A DNA stretch of 64,000 bases from BOG-908 sp965198855 (GTDB lineage Bacteria > Pseudomonadota > Alphaproteobacteria > Acetobacterales > Acetobacteraceae). The position numbers and the translations under genes are program-made. Below the pieces are notes generated by a model that ran no database searches, was not told where the DNA came from, and worked only from the letters and a program-made list of their open reading frames with translations. Where the stretch lies: positions 3,162,001 through 3,226,000 of the forward strand of contig CBDAPZ010000001.1 of the NCBI GenBank assembly GCA_965198855.1. The letters run 5' to 3'. Positions 30,331-39,474 of this stretch are shown here, in pieces; within the stretch, counting starts at the first letter, position 1; every line of letters starts with the position of its first letter.

Positions 30331-31296
30331 ATGGATACCATGCCACACTCGTCCCTGCCGGAAGGCCAATCCGACAAGAGCACCACGCTGGCGCGCTGGC
30401 TGACCGGGCCGCGCTTCAATCGGCTGCCTGAGCCCGATGCGCAGGATGCCGCACCGGCGCTGAGTTTTGAATTCTTTCCACCACGCACTGAAGCGCTGGA
30501 GGCCCAGCTTTGGGGCTGCATCCGCCGGCTCGAGCCACTCGCACCTCGCTTCGTATCAGTGACGTATGGCGCAGGCGGTTCGACCCAGGCACGCACCCAC
30601 GCCACGGTGGAGCGCATCCTGCGCGAGACCACGCTGATCCCGGCCGCCCATCTGACCTGCGTCGGTGCCGAGTCCGGCGCCGTGGACGACGTGGCGCGCA
30701 GCTACTGGGATGCAGGGGTGCGCCATATCGTGGCACTGCGCGGCGACGTGCCGGGCGGCGGCGCCTATGCGCCGCATCCCGGCGGGTATGCCTATGCGTC
30801 GGACCTGGTGGCAGGGCTGAAGCGGATCGGCGATTTCGAGATTTCCGTGGCGGCCTATCCGGAGATCCATCCGGATTCAGGCCATGCGAGCGCGGATATC
30901 GACAATCTGAAGCGCAAGCTGGATGCCGGGGCCACGCGGGCGATCACCAACTATTTCTTCGACGCGAATATCTTTCTGCGCTTTCTGGACCAGTGCCTTG
31001 CGGCAGGGATCACGGCGCCGATCGTGCCCGGGATCATGCCGGTTTCGAATTTCGCGCAGGCAAAGAAGTTCTCGGCCGGCTGCGGCGCGAGCGTGCCCGA
31101 CTGGATGGAGAAGCTGTTCGAAGGCACCGAGGACGACCCGGAGACGCGCCGGATGGTGGCAGCGGTGATGGCGGCCGAGCAGGTGCGCGTGCTGCAGGCG
31201 AGCGGGGTGGACGAGTTTCATTTCTATACGCTGAACCGGCCGGATCTGACGTATGCGATCGCGCATATCCTCGGGGTGCGGGCGGTCGGGGCGTAA
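30331..31296 (+). CDS. metF: 5,10-methylenetetrahydrofolate reductase
   Basis: A 321-residue FAD-dependent TIM-barrel enzyme that makes 5-methyl-THF for methionine synthesis. Signature segments are LSFEFFPPRTEALE, FVSVTYGAGGSTQ, HLTCVGAE, ALRGDVPGG, ITNYFFDANIFLRFLD and GVDEFHFYTLNRP. The length matches bacterial MetF with a short N-terminal extension. The start is uncertain: ATG at 30331 or 30340, with GGAGGGG some 15 bases upstream of the first. I see no recognisable SAM or SAH riboswitch in the 187-base leader region. Confidence 0.93.
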   Translation: MDTMPHSSLPEGQSDKSTTLARWLTGPRFNRLPEPDAQDAAPALSFEFFPPRTEALEAQLWGCIRRLEPLAPRFVSVTYGAGGSTQARTHATVERILRETTLIPAAHLTCVGAESGAVDDVARSYWDAGVRHIVALRGDVPGGGAYAPHPGGYAYASDLVAGLKRIGDFEISVAAYPEIHPDSGHASADIDNLKRKLDAGATRAITNYFFDANIFLRFLDQCLAAGITAPIVPGIMPVSNFAQAKKFSAGCGASVPDWMEKLFEGTEDDPETRRMVAAVMAAEQVRVLQASGVDEFHFYTLNRPDLTYAIAHILGVRAVGA

Positions 31297-31302
31297 GAAG
31301 AC

Positions 31303-31358
31303 AAGGTCTTCTTTTCTGAAGAAAAGAAGCAAACGACTTTTGGGTCGCTGTCGCGGTT
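31303..31358 (-). repeat. Dispersed AT-rich palindromic element, single arm, inverted
   Basis: Read on the minus strand it is CCGCGACAGCGACC, AAAAGTCGTTTGCTTC, then AGAAAAGAAGACC, the same unit as elsewhere in opposite orientation. It sits between metF and the helicase gene. Confidence 0.85.
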
Positions 31359-31396
31359 TTATCCGGCAACGTGCGCCATGGTAGAGCTTCAGGTGC

Positions 31397-33580
31397 ATGA
31401 CCGATTATCTGACCAAGCTAAATGAAGAGCAGCGGCTCGCGGTGGAAACCGTCGATGGGCCGCTGCTGGTGCTTGCCGGCGCCGGCACCGGCAAGACGCG
31501 CGTGCTGACCACGCGGTTCGCGCATATACTGCTCACCGGCCGGGCGGGGCCTGGCCAGGTGCTCGCGGTGACCTTCACCAACAAGGCGGCGCGGGAGATG
31601 CGCGACCGCGTGGGTGCGTTGCTGGGGCGGCCCGCAGAAGGGCTTTGGCTGGGCACGTTTCACGCGCTGTGTGCGCGCATGCTGCGACGCCATGCCGAGC
31701 TGGTGGGCCTCGCCTCGAACTTTTCCATCCTCGATACCGACGACCAGATGCGCCTGCTGAAGCAGGTGATGGAAACCTTCAGGCTCGATACCAAACGCTG
31801 GCCGCCGCAGATGCTGATGGGCGCGCTGCAGCGCTTCAAGGATCGGGGGCTGCCGCCGGAGCGGGTGAGCGCTGCCGATGCGGGCGATATCGCCGGCGGA
31901 CGAATGCAGGAGATTTATGCCGCGTATCAGGCAAGGCTGGTCGCGCTGAATGCTGCGGATTTTGGCGACCTGATGCTGCATATGACGGAGATATTGCGCA
32001 ACCACCCTGACGTGCTGGCGCAATATCATCGGTTTTTCCGATACATCCTCGTGGACGAATACCAGGACACCAACGTGGTGCAGTATCTCTGGCTGAGGTT
32101 GCTAGCGCAGCAATCAAAGAACATCTGCTGCGTGGGGGATGACGACCAGTCGATCTACTCCTGGCGCGGGGCGGAAGTGGAAAACATCCTGCGTTTCGAG
32201 AAGGATTTTCCCGGGGCGAAGATTGTTCGGCTGGAGCGCAATTACCGTTCTACCGCGCCGATCCTGGCGGCGGCGGCGGCGCTGATTGCGAATAATGAAG
32301 GCCGGCTGGGCAAGACTTTGCGGTCAGGGTTGAGCGATGCGGCCGGTGAGAATGTGAGCGTGGTGAGCCTTTGGGATTCCGTGGAGGAAGCCCGCATGGT
32401 GGGGGAACGCGTGGAAGCGCTGCGTCGGGATGGCGCGCGGCTGTCGGAAATGGCCATTCTGGTGCGCGCAGGTTTTCAGACGCGTTCCTTCGAAGAGCGC
32501 ATGATTACGCTGGCAATCCCCTATCGCGTGGTGGGCGGGTTGCGGTTCTATGAGCGGGCGGAGATACGCGATGCGATCGCGTATCTGCGCGTGCTGCGCC
32601 AGCCGAGCGACGACCTGGCATTTGAGCGCATCGTGAATGTACCGCGACGTGGTGTTGGCGAGACGGCGTTGCGCGGGATGCACGCGGCGGCGCGTGCGCA
32701 GCAGATCTCGCTTTATGCGGCGGCAGCGCAATTGGCGGAGGCGGGTGCGCTGAAGGGCAAGGTTCGTGAGGGCATACGAGCGTTGCTGGCAGGGTTCGAT
32801 CGGTGGCGGGCCGGGCTGGAAGGCGATGGACATGTGCTGACGGCCGCCACGTTGCTTGATGAGAGTGGCTATGTGGAGATGTGGAAGGCGGACAAGACAC
32901 CCGAAGCGCCGGGGCGGCTGGAGAACTTGAAAGAGCTTTTGCAGGCTATGGGTGATTTCGAAACGCTCTCTGGATTTCTGGATCATGTATCGCTGGTGAT
33001 GGAGAATGAGGAACAGGCCGAGGTGGACCGCATCAGCCTGATGACCATGCATGCAGCGAAAGGCCTTGAATTCGACACGGTGTTTTTGCCGGGGTGGGAA
33101 GAAGGCCTGTTTCCGAGCCAACGTTCGATGGATGAGAACGGCAACAAGGGTTTGGAGGAAGAACGACGTCTGGCCTATGTGGGGCTGACGCGGGCGCGCA
33201 AGCGGGCGGTGGTGAGTTTTGCCGCCAACCGGCAGATCTATGGCAATTGGCAGAATTCGATACCGAGCCGGTTTGTCGAGGAATTGCCGGATGCACATGT
33301 GGAGCGGGCTGGGTCGGCCGCCCTCGCGCGGGATGCGCGGGCTTTGGCGCCGAGCATGTTTTTGAACGGGCCGCTGACGGCACGGCGGCCGCGCGCCGCA
33401 GAACCTTGGGAACAGGCGGGACGGCCGGCGCGGGCGGACAAGATCGCTGTCGGGCAAAGGGTGTTTCATGAGAAGTTCGGTTATGGCGAGGTGCTGGCGG
33501 CGGATGACGACAAGCTGGATATCGCATTCGAGAAAGCCGGGCAGAAGCGGGTGATGGATCGTTTCGTGGAAAAAGCCTGA
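31397..33580 (+). CDS. uvrD: UvrD/PcrA-type ATP-dependent DNA helicase
   Basis: A 727-residue SF1A helicase for nucleotide-excision and mismatch repair and removal of stalled replication or transcription complexes. It begins LNEEQRLAVETVDGPLLVLAGAGTGKT (Walker A). Later motifs are LVDEYQDTN (II), VGDDDQSIYSWRGA (III), RLERNYRS (IV) and LMTMHAAKGLEFDTVFLPG (V). The last about 60 residues form a Tudor-like domain (GQRVFHEKFGYGEVLAADDD) of the kind that binds RNA polymerase. The stop overlaps the ATG of prmA by one base. Confidence 0.95.
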   Translation: MTDYLTKLNEEQRLAVETVDGPLLVLAGAGTGKTRVLTTRFAHILLTGRAGPGQVLAVTFTNKAAREMRDRVGALLGRPAEGLWLGTFHALCARMLRRHAELVGLASNFSILDTDDQMRLLKQVMETFRLDTKRWPPQMLMGALQRFKDRGLPPERVSAADAGDIAGGRMQEIYAAYQARLVALNAADFGDLMLHMTEILRNHPDVLAQYHRFFRYILVDEYQDTNVVQYLWLRLLAQQSKNICCVGDDDQSIYSWRGAEVENILRFEKDFPGAKIVRLERNYRSTAPILAAAAALIANNEGRLGKTLRSGLSDAAGENVSVVSLWDSVEEARMVGERVEALRRDGARLSEMAILVRAGFQTRSFEERMITLAIPYRVVGGLRFYERAEIRDAIAYLRVLRQPSDDLAFERIVNVPRRGVGETALRGMHAAARAQQISLYAAAAQLAEAGALKGKVREGIRALLAGFDRWRAGLEGDGHVLTAATLLDESGYVEMWKADKTPEAPGRLENLKELLQAMGDFETLSGFLDHVSLVMENEEQAEVDRISLMTMHAAKGLEFDTVFLPGWEEGLFPSQRSMDENGNKGLEEERRLAYVGLTRARKRAVVSFAANRQIYGNWQNSIPSRFVEELPDAHVERAGSAALARDARALAPSMFLNGPLTARRPRAAEPWEQAGRPARADKIAVGQRVFHEKFGYGEVLAADDDKLDIAFEKAGQKRVMDRFVEKA

Positions 33581-34455
33581 TGAGCCGACGGCATGCGGGG
33601 CTGCTGGAGACGGTGCATGTCACGGTGCCGGAAGCGGCACTGGAGGCGTATGAGTCCGCGATTGCGACAGTGTGCAGCACGGTCGGGTTTTTTCTGGTCG
33701 ATGAGGATAAGAGGATTTGGCGCGTCGAGGGTGTGAAAGCCGTGAGCGACGATGACGACGAGCTACAATCGGCGTGCGCGGTGGCTGCGCTGACGAGTGG
33801 TGTGGCGGCGACGTTGGAGCGTGAGGCGACGGAGGCGGAGGGATGGCTGGCGAAAGTCTATTCCGCGTTTCCGGAGCAGGATCTTGGCAAGCGCTTTGCG
33901 ATACGCGGCACGCATGAGCGGGCGCCGCGCAAGGCCGGGCGGATTACGCTGACGGTGGATGCGGGGCTTGCGTTTGGCTCCGGCGAGCATGGGTCTACGC
34001 GCGGGTGCCTGCGGGCGTTCGAAGGAATTGCGTGGCGGCGGCCGCGGCGGATCATGGATATGGGCTGCGGTTCCGGCATTTTGGGGATGGCGGCAGCGGC
34101 GATGCTGCGGCGGCCGGTGGTGGCGGTGGATAACGATCCTTGGTCCGTGCGCGTGACGCGGCAGAATGCAGCGCAGAACCGGCTTTCGGCTTTCGTCCGG
34201 GCGCGGCTTGGCAACGGCTGGAAAGGGGTGGCGGGCGGCGAGGTATTTGATCTGATTTTTGCGAATATCCTGGCGCGGCCGCTCTGTTTGATGGCGCGTG
34301 ATCTGTCGGCGCATCTGGCGCCAGGTGGAACGGTGATACTCGCCGGTTTGCTGCGGCAGCAGATCCCCATGGTGCTGGCCGCACATCGGCGGCGTGGATT
34401 GCGGCTGGAACGTGTATTGCTTGAGGGTAACTGGGCAACGATGGTGCTGAGATGA
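33580..34455 (+). CDS. prmA: Ribosomal protein L11 methyltransferase
   Basis: A 291-residue class I methyltransferase that trimethylates ribosomal protein L11. The N-terminal substrate-recognition domain is followed by DAGLAFGSGEHGSTRGCLRAFE, the SAM loop MDMGCGSGILGMAA and the catalytic segment FANILARPL. All PrmA hallmarks are intact. It is translationally coupled to uvrD upstream and to pepP downstream (ATGA). Confidence 0.94.
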   Translation: MSRRHAGLLETVHVTVPEAALEAYESAIATVCSTVGFFLVDEDKRIWRVEGVKAVSDDDDELQSACAVAALTSGVAATLEREATEAEGWLAKVYSAFPEQDLGKRFAIRGTHERAPRKAGRITLTVDAGLAFGSGEHGSTRGCLRAFEGIAWRRPRRIMDMGCGSGILGMAAAAMLRRPVVAVDNDPWSVRVTRQNAAQNRLSAFVRARLGNGWKGVAGGEVFDLIFANILARPLCLMARDLSAHLAPGGTVILAGLLRQQIPMVLAAHRRRGLRLERVLLEGNWATMVLR

Positions 34456-36230
34456 TGACATTTGCAGACCGGCTTTCGGCATTGCGCGCAGAGATGGCGC
34501 GGCGCGATCTTGCCGCCTTCATCGTGCCGCGTTCGGACGAGCATCTGAGCGAGTATGTGCCGCCTTCGGCCGAGCGGCTCGCGTGGATCAGCGGTTTTAC
34601 CGGCAGCGCGGGCATGGCCATCGTGCTGGCCGATCGTGCGGCGGTGTGGAGCGACGGGCGCTACGTGCTGCAGCTTGCGACTGAGACCGATGCGGCCTTG
34701 TGGGAACGGTTGCATCTGAGCGAAACGCCGGCGCCGAAATGGCTGGCGGATGTTTTGAAAGATGGCGCCCGCGTCGGGTATGATCCGTGGCTGATGAGCG
34801 AGGCCTCGCTGGCGCAGTTTCGCGAGGCGGGCGTGGCGTTGGTGGCCGAAGCGACCAATCCGGTCGATGCGGTGTGGACGGATCGACCGGCACCGCCTCT
34901 GGCGCCGGCGGTGCCGCATGATCTGAAATATGCGGGGCTTTCCTCGGCGGAAAAGCGGGCGCAGATCGCCGCCGCTTTGCGCGCTGACAAGCAGGACGCC
35001 GTGGTGCTGACAGATCCGGCGTCGATCGCGTGGCTTTTGAACATTCGTGGTCAGGACGTAGGCTTCACGCCCTTTGCGCTGGGATTTGCGCTGGTGCATG
35101 ACGATGCCGGTGTGGAACTGTTCATGGATCCGGTGAAATTGCCGGAAGAGGTGCGTGGGTGGCTGGGCAATGCGGTGGCTTGTGCGCCGCGTTCGGCTCT
35201 GCCCGCGGCCCTTGGGGCGTTGAGCGGCAAACGTGTGCGGGTGGACAATGCGGGCGCGCCAGCGTGGTTCGCAGAGACGTTGCGTGGGGCTGGGGCGAAG
35301 GTGGTGGCGGGGCTTGATCCGTGCGCCGTGCCGAAGGCGAAGAAGAATGCGGTGGAACAGGCTGGGGCGCGAGAGGCGCAGCAGCGCGATGCGGTGGTGA
35401 TGTGCCGGTATCTGTATTGGCTGCGTGAGGCGGGAGGGCGCGAGACGGAGCTTTCGGCCGTGGCGGAGCTTTCGCGGTTGCGCGCTGAGAATGCACTGGC
35501 GCGCGGTGATAGTTTTCCGGCGATCGCGGGGGCCGGTGAGCATGGCGCGATCATGCATTACCGGGTGTCGGAAGAGAGCAATCGCGCGATCGGGAAGAAC
35601 GAGGTTTTTCTGATCGATAGCGGCGGGCAGTATCTGGATGGTACCACCGATATCACGCGCACGATCTGGACCGGGCCGGAGGCACCCCCTGCGGAATTGC
35701 GCGACCGGTTCACGCGCGTTCTGAAAGGGCATATCGGAATTGCGGCGGCGGTGTTCCCCGAGAATGTGACGGGCGTTCGGATCGATGCTTTTGCACGTGC
35801 GGCTTTGTGGAAGGCGGGGCTGGATTTCGATCATGGCACCGGACATGGGGTGGGGAGTTTTCTGTCCGTGCATGAGGGGCCGGTTTCGATTTCCCCGCAT
35901 CTGCGGCCGGCGGTGATGGAGGAGGGGATGATCCTTTCCAACGAGCCGGGGTTTTATCTGCCGGGGGAATACGGGATCAGGCTGGAAAACCTGGTGATGG
36001 TGGTGCCGGCTGTCTTTGCGGGGCCGAAGAAATTCTTCAGGTTCGAGACGCTGACCTATGTGCCGTTCGATCGAGTGCTGATCGATATGGATTTGTTGTC
36101 GGGCGATGAGATTGCGTGGCTGGATGCGTATCATGCCAAGGTGCTTGCGGATGTGGCACCGCATGCGCCGGCGGAGGTGCAAGGCTGGTTGCAGGAGGTG
36201 TGCGCGCCGTTGCGGGAGAAGGTGGCTTGA
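34452..36230 (+). CDS. Xaa-Pro aminopeptidase P-type metallopeptidase (M24B)
   Basis: A 592-residue protein of the three-domain aminopeptidase P type: two creatinase-like N domains and a pita-bread catalytic domain. The dinuclear metal ligands are visible as Asp residues in GGQYLDGTTDITRT, His in GTGHGVGSFLSVHEGP, and Glu in ILSNEPGFY and IRLENLVMVV. It cleaves N-terminal residues preceding proline, in the cytoplasm. Coupled by overlap to prmA before it and to a thioesterase after it. Confidence 0.94.
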   Translation: MMTFADRLSALRAEMARRDLAAFIVPRSDEHLSEYVPPSAERLAWISGFTGSAGMAIVLADRAAVWSDGRYVLQLATETDAALWERLHLSETPAPKWLADVLKDGARVGYDPWLMSEASLAQFREAGVALVAEATNPVDAVWTDRPAPPLAPAVPHDLKYAGLSSAEKRAQIAAALRADKQDAVVLTDPASIAWLLNIRGQDVGFTPFALGFALVHDDAGVELFMDPVKLPEEVRGWLGNAVACAPRSALPAALGALSGKRVRVDNAGAPAWFAETLRGAGAKVVAGLDPCAVPKAKKNAVEQAGAREAQQRDAVVMCRYLYWLREAGGRETELSAVAELSRLRAENALARGDSFPAIAGAGEHGAIMHYRVSEESNRAIGKNEVFLIDSGGQYLDGTTDITRTIWTGPEAPPAELRDRFTRVLKGHIGIAAAVFPENVTGVRIDAFARAALWKAGLDFDHGTGHGVGSFLSVHEGPVSISPHLRPAVMEEGMILSNEPGFYLPGEYGIRLENLVMVVPAVFAGPKKFFRFETLTYVPFDRVLIDMDLLSGDEIAWLDAYHAKVLADVAPHAPAEVQGWLQEVCAPLREKVA

Positions 36231-36637
36231 GCGGGTCGCTGGACCTGACGAAGCGGGCGCGTTTTTCGTATTTCCACAAAGAGCAGATCAGGTTCAGTGA
36301 TACGGACATGCTTGGGCATGTGAATAATGTTGCGTATGCGGCGATGGTTGAGAGTGGCCGTATCGCGTATTTGCGGTCGGTGGTGCCTGGGCTGTACGTG
36401 GTGATGGCGCGGATCGAGATCGATTACCGGGCGGAGCTGCATTATCCGGCGGACATTGATGTGGGGTGTGCGATTTTGCGGGTGGGGCGATCGTCTATCG
36501 TGATCGGTAATGGGGTCTTCGATGGCGATCTGTGCGGAGCCGCGGCGGTGACGACGCTGGTGTTGATTGACAAGGAGACACGGCTGTCGACGCCGATACC
36601 GGATGAGGCGCGGGGGAAGTTGGAGGCGTTGATATGA
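36227..36637 (+). CDS. 4HBT-type acyl-CoA thioesterase
   Basis: A 136-residue hot-dog-fold thioesterase. The catalytic segment is RFSDTDMLGHVNNVAYAAMVESGR, with the Asp-rich start and HVNN typical of the YbgC/FcbC group. The start is a TTG at 36227 overlapping the peptidase stop (TTGA); further upstream codons read through peptidase sequence and do not fit. It ends a four-gene coupled run (uvrD-prmA-pepP-thioesterase). The acyl substrate is unknown. Confidence 0.85.
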   Translation: MSGSLDLTKRARFSYFHKEQIRFSDTDMLGHVNNVAYAAMVESGRIAYLRSVVPGLYVVMARIEIDYRAELHYPADIDVGCAILRVGRSSIVIGNGVFDGDLCGAAAVTTLVLIDKETRLSTPIPDEARGKLEALI

Positions 36638-36670
36638 GCGTAGGCCTTCATATCGCGCCAGCAAGCGTAG

Positions 36671-36696
36671 CCTGCATCGCTCTTGGGCGATGCAGG
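36671..36696. repeat. REP-like palindrome on one side of the RAYT pseudogene
   Basis: A perfect 10-bp stem CCTGCATCGC / GCGATGCAGG with loop TCTTGG. Its loop-side sequence GCTCTTGGGCGATG reappears inverted at 37291-37311, on the far side of the RAYT remnant. Confidence 0.7.
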
Positions 36697-36813
36697 AGCA
36701 ATGGCCCAAACGTCGGTTATCATTTTGGCTTCGTCGGACCCTCCGGTTACGCATCATGACCGCCGGTTCCCCGTGTGGATCCTGCGTCTCTGCCTCCAAG
36801 TCCCAAGCAGTGG

Positions 36814-37194
36814 TTATGATACCCCGTCGGACGAAATGATGTAGCGATGAGTAAGGTCAATCGAAAGGATTAGAGACAAGGCCGTGCTTTGTTGGATTGG
36901 AATGAATGTAGTCGACGTGGCGGGAGAAATCCGTCTTGTCTTGGATCGTGTGCTCCCAAAACGTCTTTGCCGTAAAAGGCGACCTGTGTGATCTCGGGGC
37001 ACTATCTCCCTGTCGTGATAAAGCACGCGCCTGATGAAAATGGACTTGATGCGGCGCCGACGGTGCGGGAAATCGGCGTCCCCCTTGGGAAGTGTGAGAA
37101 TGACGATGGCGTCGACGTTAAATGGACGGTCTGCCAGAGTGACGGTGAAGAAGAAGGTGCCGCCGGGGAGGAAATTGCGGCGGTAGCGGACCAT
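36814..37194 (-). pseudogene. Decayed REP-associated tyrosine transposase (RAYT)
   Basis: The start MVRYRRNFLPGGTFFFTVTLADR is the classic RAYT N-terminus. The rest is broken. About 30-35 residues between LADR and FNVDAIVIL, and the catalytic PDHxH segment expected after VDAIVIL, are missing, so no HUH motif remains. A one-base loss in the T-run at 36958-36961 shifts the frame. In the corrected frame FWEHTIQDKTDFSRHVDYIH and NPTKHGLVSNPFD appear, followed by an in-frame TGA where W is expected, then PYSSLHHFVRRG. The gene cannot make an active nuclease. REP-like palindromes flank it. Confidence 0.82.
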
Positions 37195-37290
37195 GGGTGT
37201 GGATTGGCACTCTCATGTTCGTTTTGGTAAGATAACGTATAGATGAGCGTTGCGGTTGGCAAGGTCTGCGTGCGTGGGCGCGGCTAGTTC

Positions 37291-37338
37291 CCGCATCGTC
37301 CAAGAGCGATGAGGGCTACATTGCATATGGGCGATGCG
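37291..37338. repeat. REP-like palindrome pair on the other side of the RAYT pseudogene
   Basis: CGCATCGTCC (37292-37301) and GGGCGATGCG (37329-37338) form an outer inverted repeat, with an inner CATCG/CGATG hairpin (37294-37311). It shares CCAAGAGCG with the inverse of the 36671 palindrome. It abuts the 3' end of ligA. Confidence 0.6.
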
Positions 37339-37340
37339 TA

Positions 37341-39395
37341 TTACCCTGCGAGTTCGCGCCACTCAGCCTCAGTGATTGTTTTTACCCCTAGCTCGGCGGC
37401 GCGTTTGGCTTTGGAGCCGGCATCTGCGCCGATGATGACGAGGTCGGTTTTCTTGGAGACGGTGTCGGTGACGCGGGCGCCTAGGGATTCTGCGCGGGCT
37501 TTGGCTTCGGGGCGGGTCATGGTTTCCATTGATCCCGTGAAAACCAGGATCTTCCCGGCGAGCTCACCGCTGCCGACTGATGGGGCGGCGGCATCTTCGA
37601 TGGTGAGGAGGGTGGCGAGTTCGTCGATGACGGCGACGTTGCGGGGTTCGGCGAAGAATTCGGTGAGCTCTTCGGCGATGGCTTCGCCGATGCCTAGGAT
37701 GCTGCCCAAGGCGAGGCGGGCGTCGGAGCCGATGGTGGTGGCGTCCTGCATCTGTTCGCGCCAGTTTTTGAAGCTGCCGTAGTGGCGCGCTAAAAGCTTG
37801 GCGTTGTTTTCGCCGATGCGGCGGATGCCCAGGGCGAAGAGGAAGCGGGCGAGCGGGATGGTGCGGCGCTGGTCGATGGCGCGGATGAGGTTTTTCGCGG
37901 AAAGCTCGCCCCAGCCTTCACGTTTGGCGATCTCGGACTCATGTTGCTCCAGCTTAAAAATGTCGGCGGGGCCGGAGATGAGGCCCGCTTCGTGGAATTC
38001 GACAACCGTTTTGTCGCCCATGCCTTCGATGTCGAAGGCGCGGCGGGAACAGAAATGGACCAGGCGCTCTACGGTTTGGGCGGGGCAGATGAGACCGCCG
38101 GTGCAGCGGCGGACGACTTCGCCTGGTGGGCGGATGGCGAGGCTGCCGCAGACCGGGCAGTGGGTGAGAGGCGTGAAGGGAACTGCATCTTTCGGGCGCT
38201 TGTCGGTGATGACGGAGACGATTTGGGGGATGACGTCGCCGGCGCGCTGGAGGATGACGGTATCGCCGATGCGGGCATCGAGGCGGGCGATTTCGTCTTC
38301 ATTGTGCAGGGTGGCGCGGGTGACGAGGACGCCGCCGACATTGACGGGTTCGAGGTTGGCGACGGGGGTGAGCGCTCCGGTGCGGCCGACCTGGATTTTG
38401 ATGTCCTTCAGGATGGTGGTTGCTTGTTCGGCGGGGAATTTCCAGGCGATGGCCCAGCGGGGTTCGCGGCCGACGAAGCCGAGGCGGCGCTGGAGGGCGA
38501 GATCGTCGAGTTTGTAGACGACGCCGTCGATGTCGTAGCCGAGGCCCGCGCGTTCGGTGGCGAGCTTGGATTGGAAGGCTTCAGCTGCGGTGGGGTCGGC
38601 GAGTTGCTGGCTGAGGGGGTTTACCGAAAAGCCCCATTTTTTGAGTTGTTCGAGGAAATGCCAGTGGGTGTCGGCGACGGGGGATGAGGTTTCGCCCATG
38701 GCGTAGGCGAAGAGGGAGAGCGGGCGGCTGGCGGTGATGGTGCGATCGAGTTGGCGGAGGCTGCCGGCGGCGGCGTTGCGGGGGTTGGCGAAGAGGCGTT
38801 GGGCGGCTTTTTCCTGGGCGGCGTTCAGGGCGAGGAAATCGGCTTTGCTCATAAAAACTTCGCCGCGGATTTCTATGAAGTCCGGCGCTGTGCCTTTGAG
38901 TTTTTTTGGCAGGCTGCCGAGGGTGCGGAGGTTTTCGGTGACGTCTTCGCCGATCGTGCCGTCGCCGCGGGTTGCGCCGTGCGTAAAATTTCCTTTTTCG
39001 TAGGTGAGGGAGATGGAGAGGCCGTCGATTTTCGGCTCGCCGACCATGGGGAGTTTTGCGTCGGCGGGGAGGCCGAGGAAGCGTTTGATGCGGGTGCAGA
39101 ATTCGGCGAAGTCGGGTTCGGCGAAGGCGTTGCCGAGGGAGAGCATGGGGACGCGGTGGTGGTGTTTCTTGAAGGCGCTGGCCGGGGCGGAGCCTACGCG
39201 GGTGGAGGGGGAGTCTTCGCGAATGAGGTTGGGATAGAGGGCTTCGAGTTCGGCGTTGCGGCGGCGTAGCGCGTCGTATTCTGCGTCGGTGACAAGGGGG
39301 GAGTCTTTTTCGTGGTAGGCTTTGTCGTGTTTGGTTATTTCTTTGGCGAGGTGTTCGAGTTCTTTTGCCGCTTCTGCCTCGTTTATCTCGGCCAT
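37341..39395 (-). CDS. ligA: NAD-dependent DNA ligase
   Basis: A 684-residue essential ligase. Domain Ia (YHEKDSPLVTDAEYDALRRR) binds NAD, and the adenylation motif GEPKIDGLSI holds the nucleophile Lys122. An OB fold, a four-Cys zinc finger (CPVCGS...CTGGLICPAQ), HhH repeats and a C-terminal BRCT domain (GKILVFTGSMETMTRPEAK) follow in order. The full family length and all catalytic motifs are present. It is downstream of recN on the same strand, with the dispersed repeat between. Confidence 0.97.
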   Translation of the reverse strand: MAEINEAEAAKELEHLAKEITKHDKAYHEKDSPLVTDAEYDALRRRNAELEALYPNLIREDSPSTRVGSAPASAFKKHHHRVPMLSLGNAFAEPDFAEFCTRIKRFLGLPADAKLPMVGEPKIDGLSISLTYEKGNFTHGATRGDGTIGEDVTENLRTLGSLPKKLKGTAPDFIEIRGEVFMSKADFLALNAAQEKAAQRLFANPRNAAAGSLRQLDRTITASRPLSLFAYAMGETSSPVADTHWHFLEQLKKWGFSVNPLSQQLADPTAAEAFQSKLATERAGLGYDIDGVVYKLDDLALQRRLGFVGREPRWAIAWKFPAEQATTILKDIKIQVGRTGALTPVANLEPVNVGGVLVTRATLHNEDEIARLDARIGDTVILQRAGDVIPQIVSVITDKRPKDAVPFTPLTHCPVCGSLAIRPPGEVVRRCTGGLICPAQTVERLVHFCSRRAFDIEGMGDKTVVEFHEAGLISGPADIFKLEQHESEIAKREGWGELSAKNLIRAIDQRRTIPLARFLFALGIRRIGENNAKLLARHYGSFKNWREQMQDATTIGSDARLALGSILGIGEAIAEELTEFFAEPRNVAVIDELATLLTIEDAAAPSVGSGELAGKILVFTGSMETMTRPEAKARAESLGARVTDTVSKKTDLVIIGADAGSKAKRAAELGVKTITEAEWRELAG

Positions 39396-39416
39396 GGCTT
39401 AGTCTCTCCGTGTTTG

Positions 39417-39474
39417 ACCGCGACAGCATCGTAAAAGTCTTTTGCTTCTTTTTTTCAGAAAAGAAGACCTTCCT
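39417..39474 (+). repeat. Dispersed AT-rich palindromic element, single arm, overlapping the recN 3' end
   Basis: GACCGCGACAGC, then TAAAAGTCTTTTGCTTC, a T-run, then AGAAAAGAAGACC. Read on the minus strand it encodes the last residues of RecN (GLLF) and its TGA. Confidence 0.85.

Noticed and set aside
33858..36182. A 774-codon minus-strand frame
   Set aside because: Antisense to prmA and the aminopeptidase, very rich in Arg/His, with no recognisable domain.
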